From the NCBI GenBank assembly GCA_014872805.1, contig WKFN01000014.1:124001-188000 (forward strand): a stretch of DNA of 64,000 nucleotides. The letters run 5' to 3'. The translations under genes were made by a program, and so were the position numbers. Of this stretch, positions 43,692-53,242 are shown one piece after another (within the stretch, counting starts at the first letter, position 1; every line of letters starts with the position of its first letter). The notes below the pieces were generated by a model that ran no database searches, was not told the DNA's origin, and saw only the letters and a program-made list of their open reading frames with translations. This DNA is from Opacimonas sp014872805 (lineage in GTDB: Bacteria; Pseudomonadota; Gammaproteobacteria; Enterobacterales; Alteromonadaceae).

Positions 43692-46163
43692 ATGAAAGTT
43701 TTAAAATTTGGCGGTTCGTCGCTAGCTGATGCAGAGCGTTACTTAGGCGTCGCCAAAATCGTCACAGGATATCATAGTGACACCGGTGCTGCGGCAGTGC
43801 TATCTGCACCGAAGGGCGTGACTAATGCGCTTTCATTATTGATTGAGCAAGCCTCATCAGGACAGGATTTTTCTGAGTTATACGCCAAGCTCAATATGAC
43901 CTTAAATGGCATTGCCCAAGAATTGGGTGAGCGTGAAGCAAATTTCCCACTTACTCAGTTAACAGATTTTATTCAAACTATTCTTGCGACACTGGATGAA
44001 AAACTGCGTGGTATGCAGCTGCTCGGTTGTGCCCCAGATAATACCGCTGCTGAATTACTTTCCATGGGTGAGTATGTATCGGTAAATATTTTGCAGTCGA
44101 TTTTTGCCGCGCGAGGCATTAACGCCCAAATCGTGGATCCAGCCGAAAAAGTCCTAGCTTATGGTCCTTTCCTTGATGCGTTAGCGAATGTGGCTGAGTC
44201 CAAAGCACGTTTTGCTGATGTCGATAACTCAGGTAAAACCTTGTTAATCATGCCTGGGTTTGTCGCTGTGAATGAAGACGGCGACAAAGTCACATTAGGG
44301 CGCAATGGTTCTGATTATTCTGCGGCGATCCTCGCTGCGTGTATTGATGCTGAGGTGTGTGAGATTTGGACAGACGTGGACGGTGTGTACAACGCCGACC
44401 CACGACAAGTCGAAAATGCCGTGTTAATGGATAAACTCACCTACGAAGAAGCCATGGAGCTATCCTATTTTGGTGCCAAAGTGCTTCACCCCAAGACCAT
44501 TGGCCCAATTGCTCAGCATCATATCCCATGCGTAATCAAAAACACGCTGAACCCTTCTGCACCTGGTACGTTGATTTCGAACGAAAAAAGTGAAAAGTGG
44601 ACCAACGTCAAAGGCATTTCTCACCTAGACGATGTGGTGATGCTCAATATTGCCGGCCCGGGAATGAAAGGTATGGTGGGTATGGCGACACGTATTTTTG
44701 ATTCTATGGCGCGAGGTAATATCTCTATCTCGTTAATTACCCAGTCGTCGTCTGAATACAGTATTAGCTTCTGTATCGCGCAAAAAGACCAAAGTAAAGC
44801 CTTGGATATTTTGCACGATGAATTTGCCCTTGAATTACATAACAAGCTACTAGAGCCAATTGATGTCAAAGAAGATTTGGCGATTGTGACTCTGGTTGGT
44901 GATGGTATGAAGCGCAGTAAAGGCATGGCAGCTCGCTTCTTCCAGGCTTTAGCGCAAGCGCGCATTAATAATATTGCCATTGCGCAAGGCTCATCTGAAC
45001 GCTCAATCTCAACGGTCATTGATGCCGATAAAGCCAAAAAAGCCATCAAAGTCGTACATCAGAACTTCTTTGGTCGTCAGCATTTTATCGATGTGTTCCT
45101 AGTCGGCTGTGGCACAGTGGGTGCCGAATTAGTGCGTCAGATGGCGAAGCAACAACCGGCACTTGCCGAAAAATCGATTCGCTTGCGTGTTTATGGCATT
45201 GCCAATTCCAAGCAGATTTTATTTGATAATAACGGCATTGATATCGCGGATGAAGCGGTATGGCGCGATGCTCTCACTAGTCGTGGTGTGCACTATGGCT
45301 TAAAGGAGCTCAAGCAGTTTGTCGTGGATAACAGTTTAACCAATCCTGTCTTTGTTGATTGTACCTCTGCGCAATCGGTAGCCGACCAATATGTGGATAT
45401 ACTCGAAGCGGGTTTCCACGTGGTGACTCCGAACAAAAAAGCCAACACTGGCTCTACCCAATATTACGCCGAAATCAAAGCGGCCACGATGACGCAAAAA
45501 CGTCAGTATTTATATGAAACGACCGTTGGTGCAGGCTTACCTGTCATTGATAATTTGCAAAAATTGTTCAATGCTGGTGACGAGTTAGAAAGCTTTGAAG
45601 GGATCCTGTCAGGTTCATTGTCCTATGTATTTGGCAAATTGGAAGAAGGGTTGAGTTTGTCGGCAGCCACAGCCGTCGCCAAAGAAAACGGCTTCACTGA
45701 ACCAGACCCTCGTGATGATTTGAGTGGGATGGATGTGGCACGTAAACTCTTGATTATGGCGCGTGAGGCGGGTTTAACGCTGGAATTAACCGATATTGAT
45801 ATCGAATCGGTATTGCCACCAGGATTTGATGCCAGTGGTGATATTGATACATTTATGGCTAATTTACCCAAAGCAGACGGTCACTATGCAGATTTGGTAA
45901 GCCGAGCACAGCACGAAGACAAAGTACTGCGCTATGTGGGCAGCATTAGCAAAGACGGTAAGTGTGCAGTGAAGATTCAAGCCGTATCCCAAGACCATCC
46001 CTTGGCGGCCATTAAAGATGGCGAAAATGCACTCGCTATTCGTTCCGCATACTACAGCCCAATTCCTTATGTCATTCGTGGGTATGGTGCGGGTGCTACT
46101 GTAACCGCTGCTGGTGTCTTTGCTGATATCTTACGTACCCAAGCGTGGAAACAAGAACTATGA
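43692..46163 (+). CDS. thrA: Bifunctional aspartokinase I / homoserine dehydrogenase I
   Basis: Catalyses the first and third steps of the aspartate pathway. 823 residues (E. coli 820). The aspartokinase domain opens KVLKFGGSSLAD and has TLGRNGSDYSA and FGAKVLHPKT. Two ACT segments follow (about 320-460), binding threonine in relatives. The homoserine dehydrogenase part begins near FLVGCGTVGAELVRQM (NADP site) and contains GAGLPVIDNLQKL and GILSGSLSYVFGKL. AGGAG upstream is the ribosome binding site. First structural gene behind thrL. Confidence 0.97.
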   Translation: MKVLKFGGSSLADAERYLGVAKIVTGYHSDTGAAAVLSAPKGVTNALSLLIEQASSGQDFSELYAKLNMTLNGIAQELGEREANFPLTQLTDFIQTILATLDEKLRGMQLLGCAPDNTAAELLSMGEYVSVNILQSIFAARGINAQIVDPAEKVLAYGPFLDALANVAESKARFADVDNSGKTLLIMPGFVAVNEDGDKVTLGRNGSDYSAAILAACIDAEVCEIWTDVDGVYNADPRQVENAVLMDKLTYEEAMELSYFGAKVLHPKTIGPIAQHHIPCVIKNTLNPSAPGTLISNEKSEKWTNVKGISHLDDVVMLNIAGPGMKGMVGMATRIFDSMARGNISISLITQSSSEYSISFCIAQKDQSKALDILHDEFALELHNKLLEPIDVKEDLAIVTLVGDGMKRSKGMAARFFQALAQARINNIAIAQGSSERSISTVIDADKAKKAIKVVHQNFFGRQHFIDVFLVGCGTVGAELVRQMAKQQPALAEKSIRLRVYGIANSKQILFDNNGIDIADEAVWRDALTSRGVHYGLKELKQFVVDNSLTNPVFVDCTSAQSVADQYVDILEAGFHVVTPNKKANTGSTQYYAEIKAATMTQKRQYLYETTVGAGLPVIDNLQKLFNAGDELESFEGILSGSLSYVFGKLEEGLSLSAATAVAKENGFTEPDPRDDLSGMDVARKLLIMAREAGLTLELTDIDIESVLPPGFDASGDIDTFMANLPKADGHYADLVSRAQHEDKVLRYVGSISKDGKCAVKIQAVSQDHPLAAIKDGENALAIRSAYYSPIPYVIRGYGAGATVTAAGVFADILRTQAWKQEL

Positions 46164-46173
46164 GTTCACTATC

Positions 46174-47115
46174 ATGAGAATAACTGCTTACGCGCCTGCG
46201 TCGATAGGTAATGTCAGTGTTGGTTTTGATGTCCTAGGTGCAGCTCTAGCACCCATTGACGGTATGTTATTGGGCGATAAAGTCTCCGTTGAGCCAGCGC
46301 CAGAATATGCTTTGTCGGTGTCTGGACGCTTTGCCGAACGTTTACCGTCGGGTACCGAAAACAATATTGTGACTCAGTGTTATCACTTTTTTCACGAACA
46401 AATGCAACAGCGTGACTTAGCGACGCAACCGTTATCTTTGCACCTTGATAAGACATTGCCGATAGGCAGTGGATTAGGTTCTTCAGCGAGCTCAATCGTC
46501 GCTGCGTTTTATGCCTTGAATGCGTTTTATGATAAGCCTTTTGATGACAATGAGTTATTGTTTATGATGGGAGAATGCGAAGGGCAAATCAGTGGTGCGG
46601 TGCATTACGATAATGTTGCCCCTGCCTTGTTTGGTGGTATGACGCTTATGACGGGGCTAGATAATCCGATTTGTGAGCTCGTTCCAACGTTCAAGGATTG
46701 GTATTGGGTGTCGTGTTATAGCGGTATCAGTGTCTCGACTTCTGCTGCGCGTAAACTGCTGCCAACACAGTGGGATACGGCAACTACTCTGACCTTTGGC
46801 CGTCAACTTGCGGTATTTATTCATGCCTCGCATACACAGAATGCGCAATTAGCAGCAAGTGTTTTCCATGATGTTTTGGCCGAACCCTATCGCAAGTCAC
46901 TGTTGCCCCATTTCGATGAAAGTCGTGCCTATGCTATGGCACAAGGCGCCTTGGGTTTTGGTATATCAGGCTCAGGTCCAACCGTATTCGCAGCTTGTGA
47001 TAATTTGCAAAGTGCTCAGGCCATTGCAACCTATCTACAAGACAACTATATTCAAAATGACGATGGTTTTTGTCATATTTGCCGCATCGACGATGCCGGC
47101 ACACGCACATTATAA
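46174..47115 (+). CDS. thrB: Homoserine kinase
   Basis: GHMP kinase phosphorylating homoserine. 313 residues (E. coli 310) from the ATG at 46174, ten bases after the thrA stop; the opening AYAPASIGNVSVGFDVLG matches the family. The ATP loop is LPIGSGLGSSASS and the C-terminal motif GFGISGSGPTVFA. thrC follows after 14 bases. Confidence 0.97.
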   Translation: MRITAYAPASIGNVSVGFDVLGAALAPIDGMLLGDKVSVEPAPEYALSVSGRFAERLPSGTENNIVTQCYHFFHEQMQQRDLATQPLSLHLDKTLPIGSGLGSSASSIVAAFYALNAFYDKPFDDNELLFMMGECEGQISGAVHYDNVAPALFGGMTLMTGLDNPICELVPTFKDWYWVSCYSGISVSTSAARKLLPTQWDTATTLTFGRQLAVFIHASHTQNAQLAASVFHDVLAEPYRKSLLPHFDESRAYAMAQGALGFGISGSGPTVFAACDNLQSAQAIATYLQDNYIQNDDGFCHICRIDDAGTRTL

Positions 47116-47129
47116 GTAAGGTACCTTCG

Positions 47130-48413
47130 ATGCATTTAGTCAATTTAAAAGACGCGACTCAACAAGTTAATTTTCAGCAAGCCGTAATGACTGGGTTAGG
47201 CCGGAATCAAGGTTTGTTTTTTGTCGAACAGATTTCACAGCTAGATGATGTAGACGCCTTGCTATCCTTATCTTTACAAGAGCGCTCTAAGGTGATTTTG
47301 CAGCATTTGTTGGGGGATGAGTTTACCCGTTCTGAAGTATCAGAATTGGTTGATAACGCGTTTAACTTTCCAGCACCTGTGGCTAAAGTTGATGATAGCA
47401 CCTATTGCTTAGAGTTATTTCACGGACCAACCTTAGCGTTTAAAGATTTTGGTGGCCGTTTTATGGCGCAGTGTTTGGCCAAAATAGCCCAAGGCGCTCC
47501 AGTGACGATTCTTACCGCCACATCAGGCGATACTGGAGCGGCTGTGGCGCATGCCTTCCATGGTCTAGAGAATGTCAATGTGGTTATCTTGTTCCCTAAG
47601 GGCAAAATCAGTCCGTTACAAGAAAAGCTATTCACCACATTAGGTGGCAACATTCACACGGTGGCCATTGATGGTGACTTTGATGCGTGCCAGGCCATCG
47701 TTAAGCAAGCATTTGAAGATCAACAAATGCGCGATGAGTTGCATTTGAACTCAGCAAACTCTATCAATATTTCTCGCCTTCTGGCTCAGGTGTGTTATTA
47801 CTTTGAGGCGTTTGCCCAACTACCTGCTGAAAAGCGTGATGAGCTGGTTGTGGCAGTTCCCAGTGGTAACTTTGGCAACTTGACCGCTGGCATGATTGCT
47901 AAAGCATTAGGTCTACCAATCAAACGCTTTGTCGCGGCAACGAATTTGAATGACACAGTACCGCGTTATTTACAAAATGGTGAGTGGGCGCCGAAGCAAA
48001 CGGTTGCCACGATTTCGAACGCGATGGACGTGGCTCAACCTAACAACTGGCCGCGTATTGAAGCGATGTTCGAAAAAGGAATTTTGTCAAAAGATTGCCT
48101 AACGGGTGTCGCAGTTGATGAAGATTACACCCAATTGGCCATGAAACAATTACAAAGCTTAGGCTACACCAGTGAGCCACATGCAGCGGTAGCCTATCGA
48201 GCACTGCATAACACCCTGGCAGAGAGTGAAATTGGTTTATTCTTGGGCACCGCACATCCGGCAAAGTTCAAAGAATCAGTCGAAAACATTCTGGGAGAGC
48301 CTTTAGCATTGCCAAAGGCTTTGGTGGATGTAGCAGATAAACCATCATTAGCAGTGGATAAACCGGCAGATTATGCTTTAATTAAGCAATACATGTTTGA
48401 GTTATTAGCTTAA
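47130..48413 (+). CDS. thrC: Threonine synthase
   Basis: PLP enzyme converting O-phosphohomoserine to threonine. 427 residues (E. coli 428) from the ATG at 47130, seven bases after TAAGG. The PLP lysine is in AFKDFGGRFM; TATSGDTGAAVAHAF binds phosphate; NSINISRLLAQ and PSGNFGNLTAG are further signatures. Last gene of thrLABC, with ung 13 bases downstream and no terminator between. Confidence 0.97.
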   Translation: MHLVNLKDATQQVNFQQAVMTGLGRNQGLFFVEQISQLDDVDALLSLSLQERSKVILQHLLGDEFTRSEVSELVDNAFNFPAPVAKVDDSTYCLELFHGPTLAFKDFGGRFMAQCLAKIAQGAPVTILTATSGDTGAAVAHAFHGLENVNVVILFPKGKISPLQEKLFTTLGGNIHTVAIDGDFDACQAIVKQAFEDQQMRDELHLNSANSINISRLLAQVCYYFEAFAQLPAEKRDELVVAVPSGNFGNLTAGMIAKALGLPIKRFVAATNLNDTVPRYLQNGEWAPKQTVATISNAMDVAQPNNWPRIEAMFEKGILSKDCLTGVAVDEDYTQLAMKQLQSLGYTSEPHAAVAYRALHNTLAESEIGLFLGTAHPAKFKESVENILGEPLALPKALVDVADKPSLAVDKPADYALIKQYMFELLA

Positions 48414-48426
48414 CAAAGAAGGTCTT

Positions 48427-49083
48427 ATGACACCCAGCTGGTCGGCTTTTTTAGATACCCAGCAAGGATTGCCATATTACAAGGAGTTACAACAGGAATT
48501 GGCTCAGCGTCGCGCTTCTGGTGAGATAATTTATCCGCCGGAAAGCGATGTCTTGAAAGCGTTTAAGATGACTGAGCTTTCCGATACCAAAGTGGTCATA
48601 CTTGGCCAAGATCCCTATCATGGCCCGCATCAAGCTCATGGCTTGGCGTTTTCGGTTGCCAGAGATATCAATATCCCCCCTTCGTTACGCAATATTTTTA
48701 AAGAACTCGATCATGAAATTTCTGATTATCAAATTCCTATGCATGGCGATTTGACGCGTTGGGCAGAACAGGGCGTCTTATTGCTTAATACAGTATTGAC
48801 GGTTGCTGACAGTGAACCAAACTCTCATAGTGACTTAGGATGGCAGAATTTAACGCACGCGGCAGTGCGTTATGTAAGTGATTACGTCAATAACGTTGTG
48901 TTCATGTTGTGGGGAGCCCATGCCCAAAAACTGTCAGTGCTGATTGATGACCGCAAACACTGTGTGTTGAAAGCACCGCACCCAAGTCCATTGTCTGCAC
49001 ATCGCGGATTTTTTGGATGTCGTCATTTTGTTATGGCGAATCAATGGCTCACCAAAAAGGGTAAGCCTGAAATCGAGTGGTAA
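48427..49083 (+). CDS. ung: Uracil-DNA glycosylase
   Basis: Removes uracil from DNA to start base-excision repair. 218 residues (E. coli 229). The catalytic water-activating motif GQDPYHGPHQAHGLAFSV, VLLLNTVLTV and the leucine-loop motif HPSPLSAHRGF are all present. It lies 13 bases after thrC with AAGAAGG as ribosome binding site, so it may be read through from the thr operon. Confidence 0.96.
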   Translation: MTPSWSAFLDTQQGLPYYKELQQELAQRRASGEIIYPPESDVLKAFKMTELSDTKVVILGQDPYHGPHQAHGLAFSVARDINIPPSLRNIFKELDHEISDYQIPMHGDLTRWAEQGVLLLNTVLTVADSEPNSHSDLGWQNLTHAAVRYVSDYVNNVVFMLWGAHAQKLSVLIDDRKHCVLKAPHPSPLSAHRGFFGCRHFVMANQWLTKKGKPEIEW

Positions 49084-49101
49084 TACAACTACTTACTATG
49101 A

Positions 49102-49320
49102 TTATTCTTCTTCGTCTAAATCAAAGTTAAAATCATACGTATCAAGTTCTCTTTCAAGTTCGAGTTTAGCTTTTAAGGCTTCAATTTCTCGCCATTTGCG
49201 TTTGGTGCGTTTACTGCGACGACGAGAGGGAGGGGAATCGCTTTCGAGGGTGTGTTGTTCTTCTAGTACACTGGCATCCATGTGTAATGTTTCCCTATCA
49301 AAATAATGCTGTCTATCCAT
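49102..49320 (-). CDS. DUF3545 family protein
   Basis: 72 residues from the ATG at 49320 (GGAG nine bases upstream). A basic Arg/Lys/Ser stretch (PPSRRRSKRTKRKWREIEAL) leads into a charged helix and an acidic tail ending DEEE. DUF3545 is a small family of Vibrionales/Alteromonadales with unknown function; the opposite charges suggest nucleic-acid or protein binding, which is inference. It is convergent with ung. The 250 bases to pgi contain the pgi terminator and nothing else I can identify. Confidence 0.8.
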   Translation of the reverse strand: MDRQHYFDRETLHMDASVLEEQHTLESDSPPSRRRSKRTKRKWREIEALKAKLELERELDTYDFNFDLDEEE

Positions 49321-49508
49321 TTGTATCTGCTCCAAAGAAGAAACCATAAGGCATATCAATTACCTGTAGGTTAAATTAATCCCTGTATGTGACAGATTCA
49401 TTACGCGCATGTGAAATTACTCACATAATTTGATTATATAGTGAACAAGCATGAATGGTAGGAACATAATTTAGAATATTTTGCACTATTGACTACTATC
49501 AATAGAAT

Positions 49509-49545
49509 TAAAAAAACCGTGTGAGGTTAGTGCACACGGTCTTTT
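49509..49545 (-). terminator. Terminator downstream of pgi
   Basis: ACCGTGTG / CACACGGT stem (49516-49523 with 49533-49540) with a run of A on the left and TTTT on the right, so it can act in both directions. It lies 26 bases beyond the pgi stop on the minus strand. Confidence 0.8.
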
Positions 49546-49570
49546 ATTTGGCCTCAATCAAGGTTTTGCA

Positions 49571-51184
49571 TTAGGATTGTGCATTGCGATAGCGATTGAC
49601 TAAGTCTTGTGTAGAGCTATCAAGCTGAGTATTTGAGGCACCTTGCAGTGCGTCTAACACTTGATTACCTAATTCTTTGCCCAGTTCAACACCCCATTGG
49701 TCAAAGCTGTTTAAGCCCCATATAGCACCTTGTACAAACACTTTATGTTCATATAATGCGACCAGTGAGCCAAGATTAAAGGGTGATAATTCATCACACA
49801 ATAAGGTGTTGGAAGGTTTGTTACCAGGCATGACTTTGTGTGCCGCAATGACCTCGCGAACGGGCATTTCCTCAGGTAAATCAGCGTAACATTCATCGAA
49901 TGTTTTCCCCTGCATCAACGCTTGCGCCTGACCAAAACAATTAGCAGCCAGCATAGCGTGATGGGTTACGTCTTGATCCGGAACTCTTAATGGGAAAATA
50001 AAATCGACCGGCAACAGAGTTTCACTTTGATGGATGAGTTGATGAAATGAGTGTTGCCCGTTGGTCCCCTCAGAACCAAAAATGATTGGACCTGTTGCGT
50101 AACCAAGTTCTGAACCATCAAGCGCATTACGCTTACCGTTACTTTCCATATCCAACTGCTGTACATAAGCTGGGAAGCCGCGTAAATAATGATAGTAAGG
50201 CAGTAAAACATGGCTTTGCGCATCATTAAAATTGCGATACCAAATCCCCAAAAGAGCAAGTAATACTGGCATATTTTGTTCAAGTGGCGCAGTCTTGAAG
50301 TGTGTATCCATCGCAAAGGCACCCTCAAGTAACTGCTTAAAATGAGCAAAACCAATTGCCAGCGCAATCGGTAAACCTATTGCAGACCATAGCGAATAGC
50401 GCCCACCAACCCAGTCATTCATTGGAAACACCATATCTGGTGACATACCAAATTCTACTGCTGCAGGCACGTTAGAAGACACCGCAGCGAAGTGCTTGGC
50501 AATGGCTTGTTGAGGTGCGCCAGACCCTAGAAACCAGGATTTTGCGGTTAAAGTATTTTGCAGGGTTTCTTGAGTGCTGAATGATTTTGACGACATTAAC
50601 ACAAACGTCGTTTCGGGATTGCACTGTGCTAAGACGTCTTGTATGTGACAGCCATCAACATTTGCCACAAAATGGACCTTAAACACGTCGTGCTGATAAG
50701 GCTTGAGTGCTTCAGTCATGATTTTGGGGCCTAAGAAAGAACCGCCAATCCCGATGCTAACGATATCAGTGATGGGCTTATCCGTGTAGCCAAGGTGTGT
50801 TCGACCAATCATCATGTCGCAAAACGCTTCCATTTTGCTTAAGGTTGCCATGACCTCTGGTATCACATCGTGACCGTCTACCAATACAGGTTCACCAGAA
50901 AAATTACGCAAAGCAGTGTGCAAAACTGCGCGGCCTTCTGTGCTATTGATGGTCTCGCCGCCGAACATGGCATCGCGTTTGGCTGCCACTTGAGACTCTT
51001 GTGCAAGTTTGATGAGCGTTGTGAATACCTCTTGGTTAATGCGGTTTTTCGAAAAATCCAAGTGCCAACCTGCCGCATCTAACTGATAGGTTTGAGTGCG
51101 TAGTGGATCGTTGGCAAACATGTCGCGCATATGCGGCAATGATTGACTCGCTAATTCCTTTAGTTCATCCCAAGCTGACAACAT
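49571..51184 (-). CDS. pgi: Glucose-6-phosphate isomerase
   Basis: Interconverts glucose 6-phosphate and fructose 6-phosphate. 537 residues (E. coli 549). Signatures: DIVSIGIGGSFLGPKIMTEAL, SSKSFSTQETLQN, the GSEGTNGQHSFHQLIHQ active-site stretch and a final GAIWGLNSFDQWGVELGK. It starts 2 bases after the tal stop, forming a tal-pgi operon. Confidence 0.97.
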   Translation of the reverse strand: MLSAWDELKELASQSLPHMRDMFANDPLRTQTYQLDAAGWHLDFSKNRINQEVFTTLIKLAQESQVAAKRDAMFGGETINSTEGRAVLHTALRNFSGEPVLVDGHDVIPEVMATLSKMEAFCDMMIGRTHLGYTDKPITDIVSIGIGGSFLGPKIMTEALKPYQHDVFKVHFVANVDGCHIQDVLAQCNPETTFVLMSSKSFSTQETLQNTLTAKSWFLGSGAPQQAIAKHFAAVSSNVPAAVEFGMSPDMVFPMNDWVGGRYSLWSAIGLPIALAIGFAHFKQLLEGAFAMDTHFKTAPLEQNMPVLLALLGIWYRNFNDAQSHVLLPYYHYLRGFPAYVQQLDMESNGKRNALDGSELGYATGPIIFGSEGTNGQHSFHQLIHQSETLLPVDFIFPLRVPDQDVTHHAMLAANCFGQAQALMQGKTFDECYADLPEEMPVREVIAAHKVMPGNKPSNTLLCDELSPFNLGSLVALYEHKVFVQGAIWGLNSFDQWGVELGKELGNQVLDALQGASNTQLDSSTQDLVNRYRNAQS

Positions 51185-51186
51185 GG

Positions 51187-52137
51187 TTATAACTTCTCCG
51201 CAAGCAGTTGCTCAAGTTTGATTTGGTCTTTGGTAAAGTTGCGAATGCCTTCGGCGAGTTTTTCGGTGGCCATCGCATCTTCATTCATATCCCAACGGAA
51301 CTCGGTTTCTGTTAGTGCATTGGGCGCTGATTGCGTTGCGCCGTTATCAACAAGTTTGACGTCTAACTCAGAGTCGGTATTGGCAAGTTCTTCTAATAAT
51401 GCTGGCGCAATAGTCAAACGGTCACAACCTGCCAATTCAAGTATTTCACTGGTATTACGGAAACTGGCACCCATGACAACAGTTGGGTAGCCGTGGTCTT
51501 TGTAATAGTTGTAGATATTGGTTACTGAGATAACGCCTGGATCATTGGCACCGGTAAAATCTCCTTCGCTGTTGGCTTTGTACCAATCCAAGATACGACC
51601 AACAAAAGGTGAAATTAAAAAGACACCCGCTTCCGCACAAGCTCGAGCCTGAGCAAATGAGAAAAGTAGTGTGAGGTTACAGTTAATACCTTCTTTTTCT
51701 AACTGCTCAGCCGCTTTGATACCTTCCCAAGTGGACGCAATCTTAATTAAGATGCGTTCCTTGCTTATCCCTTCTTCCTCATACAAAGCAATCAATTTGT
51801 GCGCTTTTGCGACGGTTGCTCGCGTACTAAAAGACAGGCGCGCATCTACTTCGGTGGAGATGCGTCCGGGGATGACGCCGACGATTTCTTTGCCGATCAA
51901 CACTGCGAGTTTGTCTGCAGCATCAATCACTTGCTGCTCAGCATCGTTTGATTGTTCTTTTGCCCATGCAATCGACGACTCTATCATTGAGGCATATTCA
52001 GGAATACCTGCTGCTTTCAATAACAATGATGGATTGGTGGTCGCATCGACGGGAGAATATTTTTTGATCGCTTCAATGTCACCGGTATCAGCAACAACAG
52101 TAGTAACGTTTTTCAATGCGGAGAGTAAATCAGCCAT
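51187..52137 (-). CDS. tal: Transaldolase
   Basis: Non-oxidative pentose phosphate pathway enzyme. 316 residues (E. coli TalB 317). A TIM barrel with DATTNPSLLLKAA at the N-terminus, the Schiff-base lysine in RILIKIASTWEGI, and FSFAQARACAEAGVFLISPFVGR. It is followed by pgi after 2 bases; a transketolase gene lies at the other end of the window. Confidence 0.97.
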   Translation of the reverse strand: MADLLSALKNVTTVVADTGDIEAIKKYSPVDATTNPSLLLKAAGIPEYASMIESSIAWAKEQSNDAEQQVIDAADKLAVLIGKEIVGVIPGRISTEVDARLSFSTRATVAKAHKLIALYEEEGISKERILIKIASTWEGIKAAEQLEKEGINCNLTLLFSFAQARACAEAGVFLISPFVGRILDWYKANSEGDFTGANDPGVISVTNIYNYYKDHGYPTVVMGASFRNTSEILELAGCDRLTIAPALLEELANTDSELDVKLVDNGATQSAPNALTETEFRWDMNEDAMATEKLAEGIRNFTKDQIKLEQLLAEKL

Positions 52138-52160
52138 GGTAATCCTTAAAATCGATTAGC

Positions 52161-52189
52161 TTGATAGAATTTATCCGTTAGAATAAATT
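52161..52189 (+). promoter_or_regulatory. Candidate promoter for the 40-residue ORF and yaaA
   Basis: TTGATA, a 17-base spacer and TAAATT (5/6 and 4/6 matches). It lies in the gap divergent from tal. Confidence 0.4.
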
Positions 52190-52252
52190 AAGATGATGCT
52201 CCATAATCGAAAACGTCGATTAAGACGTAATATGATTATAGAGGAATTCAAT

Positions 52253-52375
52253 ATGCACAAGATTATCAATTTTTTTATCAAAAAACCATCTAAGCCAAAG
52301 CAAGTTTGTAAGTATTCAGATGACTGCTACTTGTATGGTAAACTACCGTCAACCAATGAGGAGTTAATATGTTAG
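52253..52375 (+). CDS. Small cysteine-containing protein, 40 residues
   Basis: ATG at 52253 preceded by GAGGA with seven bases spacing, a good ribosome binding site. The peptide has an amphipathic, basic N-terminal helix (MHKIINFFIKKPSKPKQ) and three cysteines: VCKYSDDCYLYG and a C-terminal Cys. Its stop overlaps the start of yaaA by 7 bases, suggesting coupling. I do not recognise a family. The frame extends upstream to 52193, but that part lacks a ribosome binding site. The cysteine spacing could bind a metal or form a disulphide; this is speculation. Confidence 0.5.
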   Translation: MHKIINFFIKKPSKPKQVCKYSDDCYLYGKLPSTNEELIC

Positions 52376-53139
52376 TTTTGTTATCCCCAGCTAAAAACTT
52401 AGATTATAAAACACCGGTTCCCGTAGCAGAGCACTCGCAGTTGTCTTTGCGTGATGACACACAAGCGTTGGCGCAAGTCTGTAAAACCCTGACTCCGGCT
52501 GATTTATCCAAGTTGATGGGGATAAGCGATAAGCTCGCGATTCTCAATGCCGAACGTTTCAATGATTTTGCTATGCCATTTGATACTGATAATGCGCGTC
52601 AAGCCATGTATGCCTTTAATGGTGATGTCTACACCGGACTTGATGCGTATTCGTTGAGTGAGGATGATGTCGTTTTTGCGCAGTCTCATTTGCGGATCCT
52701 ATCGGGTCTGTACGGCGTGTTGAAACCACTTGATTTGATGCAACCTTATCGCCTTGAGATGGGGACATCATTGGCTACCGAGCGTGGCAAAAATCTCTAT
52801 GAATTCTGGGGTAACAAAATCACTGATGAGCTGAATGCAATTGGTTCTGAGGTGGTCGTTAATTTAGCTTCCAATGAGTACTTTAGCGCGGTCAAGACCA
52901 AAGCATTGGCTGGGCGATTGATCACCCCTGTGTTCAAAGATGAAAAAAATGACAAAATCAAAATCATCAGTTTCTACGCCAAAAAGGCACGTGGTCTGAT
53001 GGCACGCTGGATCATTGAAAATCGTATCACAGACGTTGAGGCGTTATCGGGTTTTGATGTTGCTGGCTATCGTTTTGCACCAGAGCAAAGTGACGATAGT
53101 ACGTTAACATTTATCCGTTTGGAAAAGGACCGAGCGTAG
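52369..53139 (+). CDS. yaaA: Peroxide stress protein YaaA
   Basis: Lowers intracellular free iron during peroxide stress in E. coli. 256 residues (E. coli 258). Family signatures: MLVLLSPAKNLD at the start, KLMGISDKLA, FNGDVYTGLDA, RILSGLYGVLKPLDL and LASNEYFSAV. GAGG precedes the start within the upstream small ORF. Confidence 0.95.
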   Translation: MLVLLSPAKNLDYKTPVPVAEHSQLSLRDDTQALAQVCKTLTPADLSKLMGISDKLAILNAERFNDFAMPFDTDNARQAMYAFNGDVYTGLDAYSLSEDDVVFAQSHLRILSGLYGVLKPLDLMQPYRLEMGTSLATERGKNLYEFWGNKITDELNAIGSEVVVNLASNEYFSAVKTKALAGRLITPVFKDEKNDKIKIISFYAKKARGLMARWIIENRITDVEALSGFDVAGYRFAPEQSDDSTLTFIRLEKDRA

Positions 53140-53242
53140 TATTTGCCGTATGAGCATTACAAATGTTTACCTATTGGTTCGTTTAAGGGAAAACAATCAT
53201 ATCTAAAGTTGAAATAAAAAGAACCTGTGCGAAAGTTCAGTT

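Noticed and set aside
49013..49306. Ser-rich 97-codon frame on the plus strand over DUF3545
   Set aside because: It is the antisense of the DUF3545 gene and the ung tail; the serine runs are the complement of charged codons.
52193..52252. Longer version of the small ORF before yaaA starting at 52193
   Set aside because: The first 20 codons are Arg-rich with no ribosome binding site, while the internal ATG at 52253 has a good one.
53216..53238. Terminator after DUF4426 (GAAC/GTTC stem with T-run on the minus strand)
   Set aside because: The stem is only 4 bp, too weak to list as a feature.
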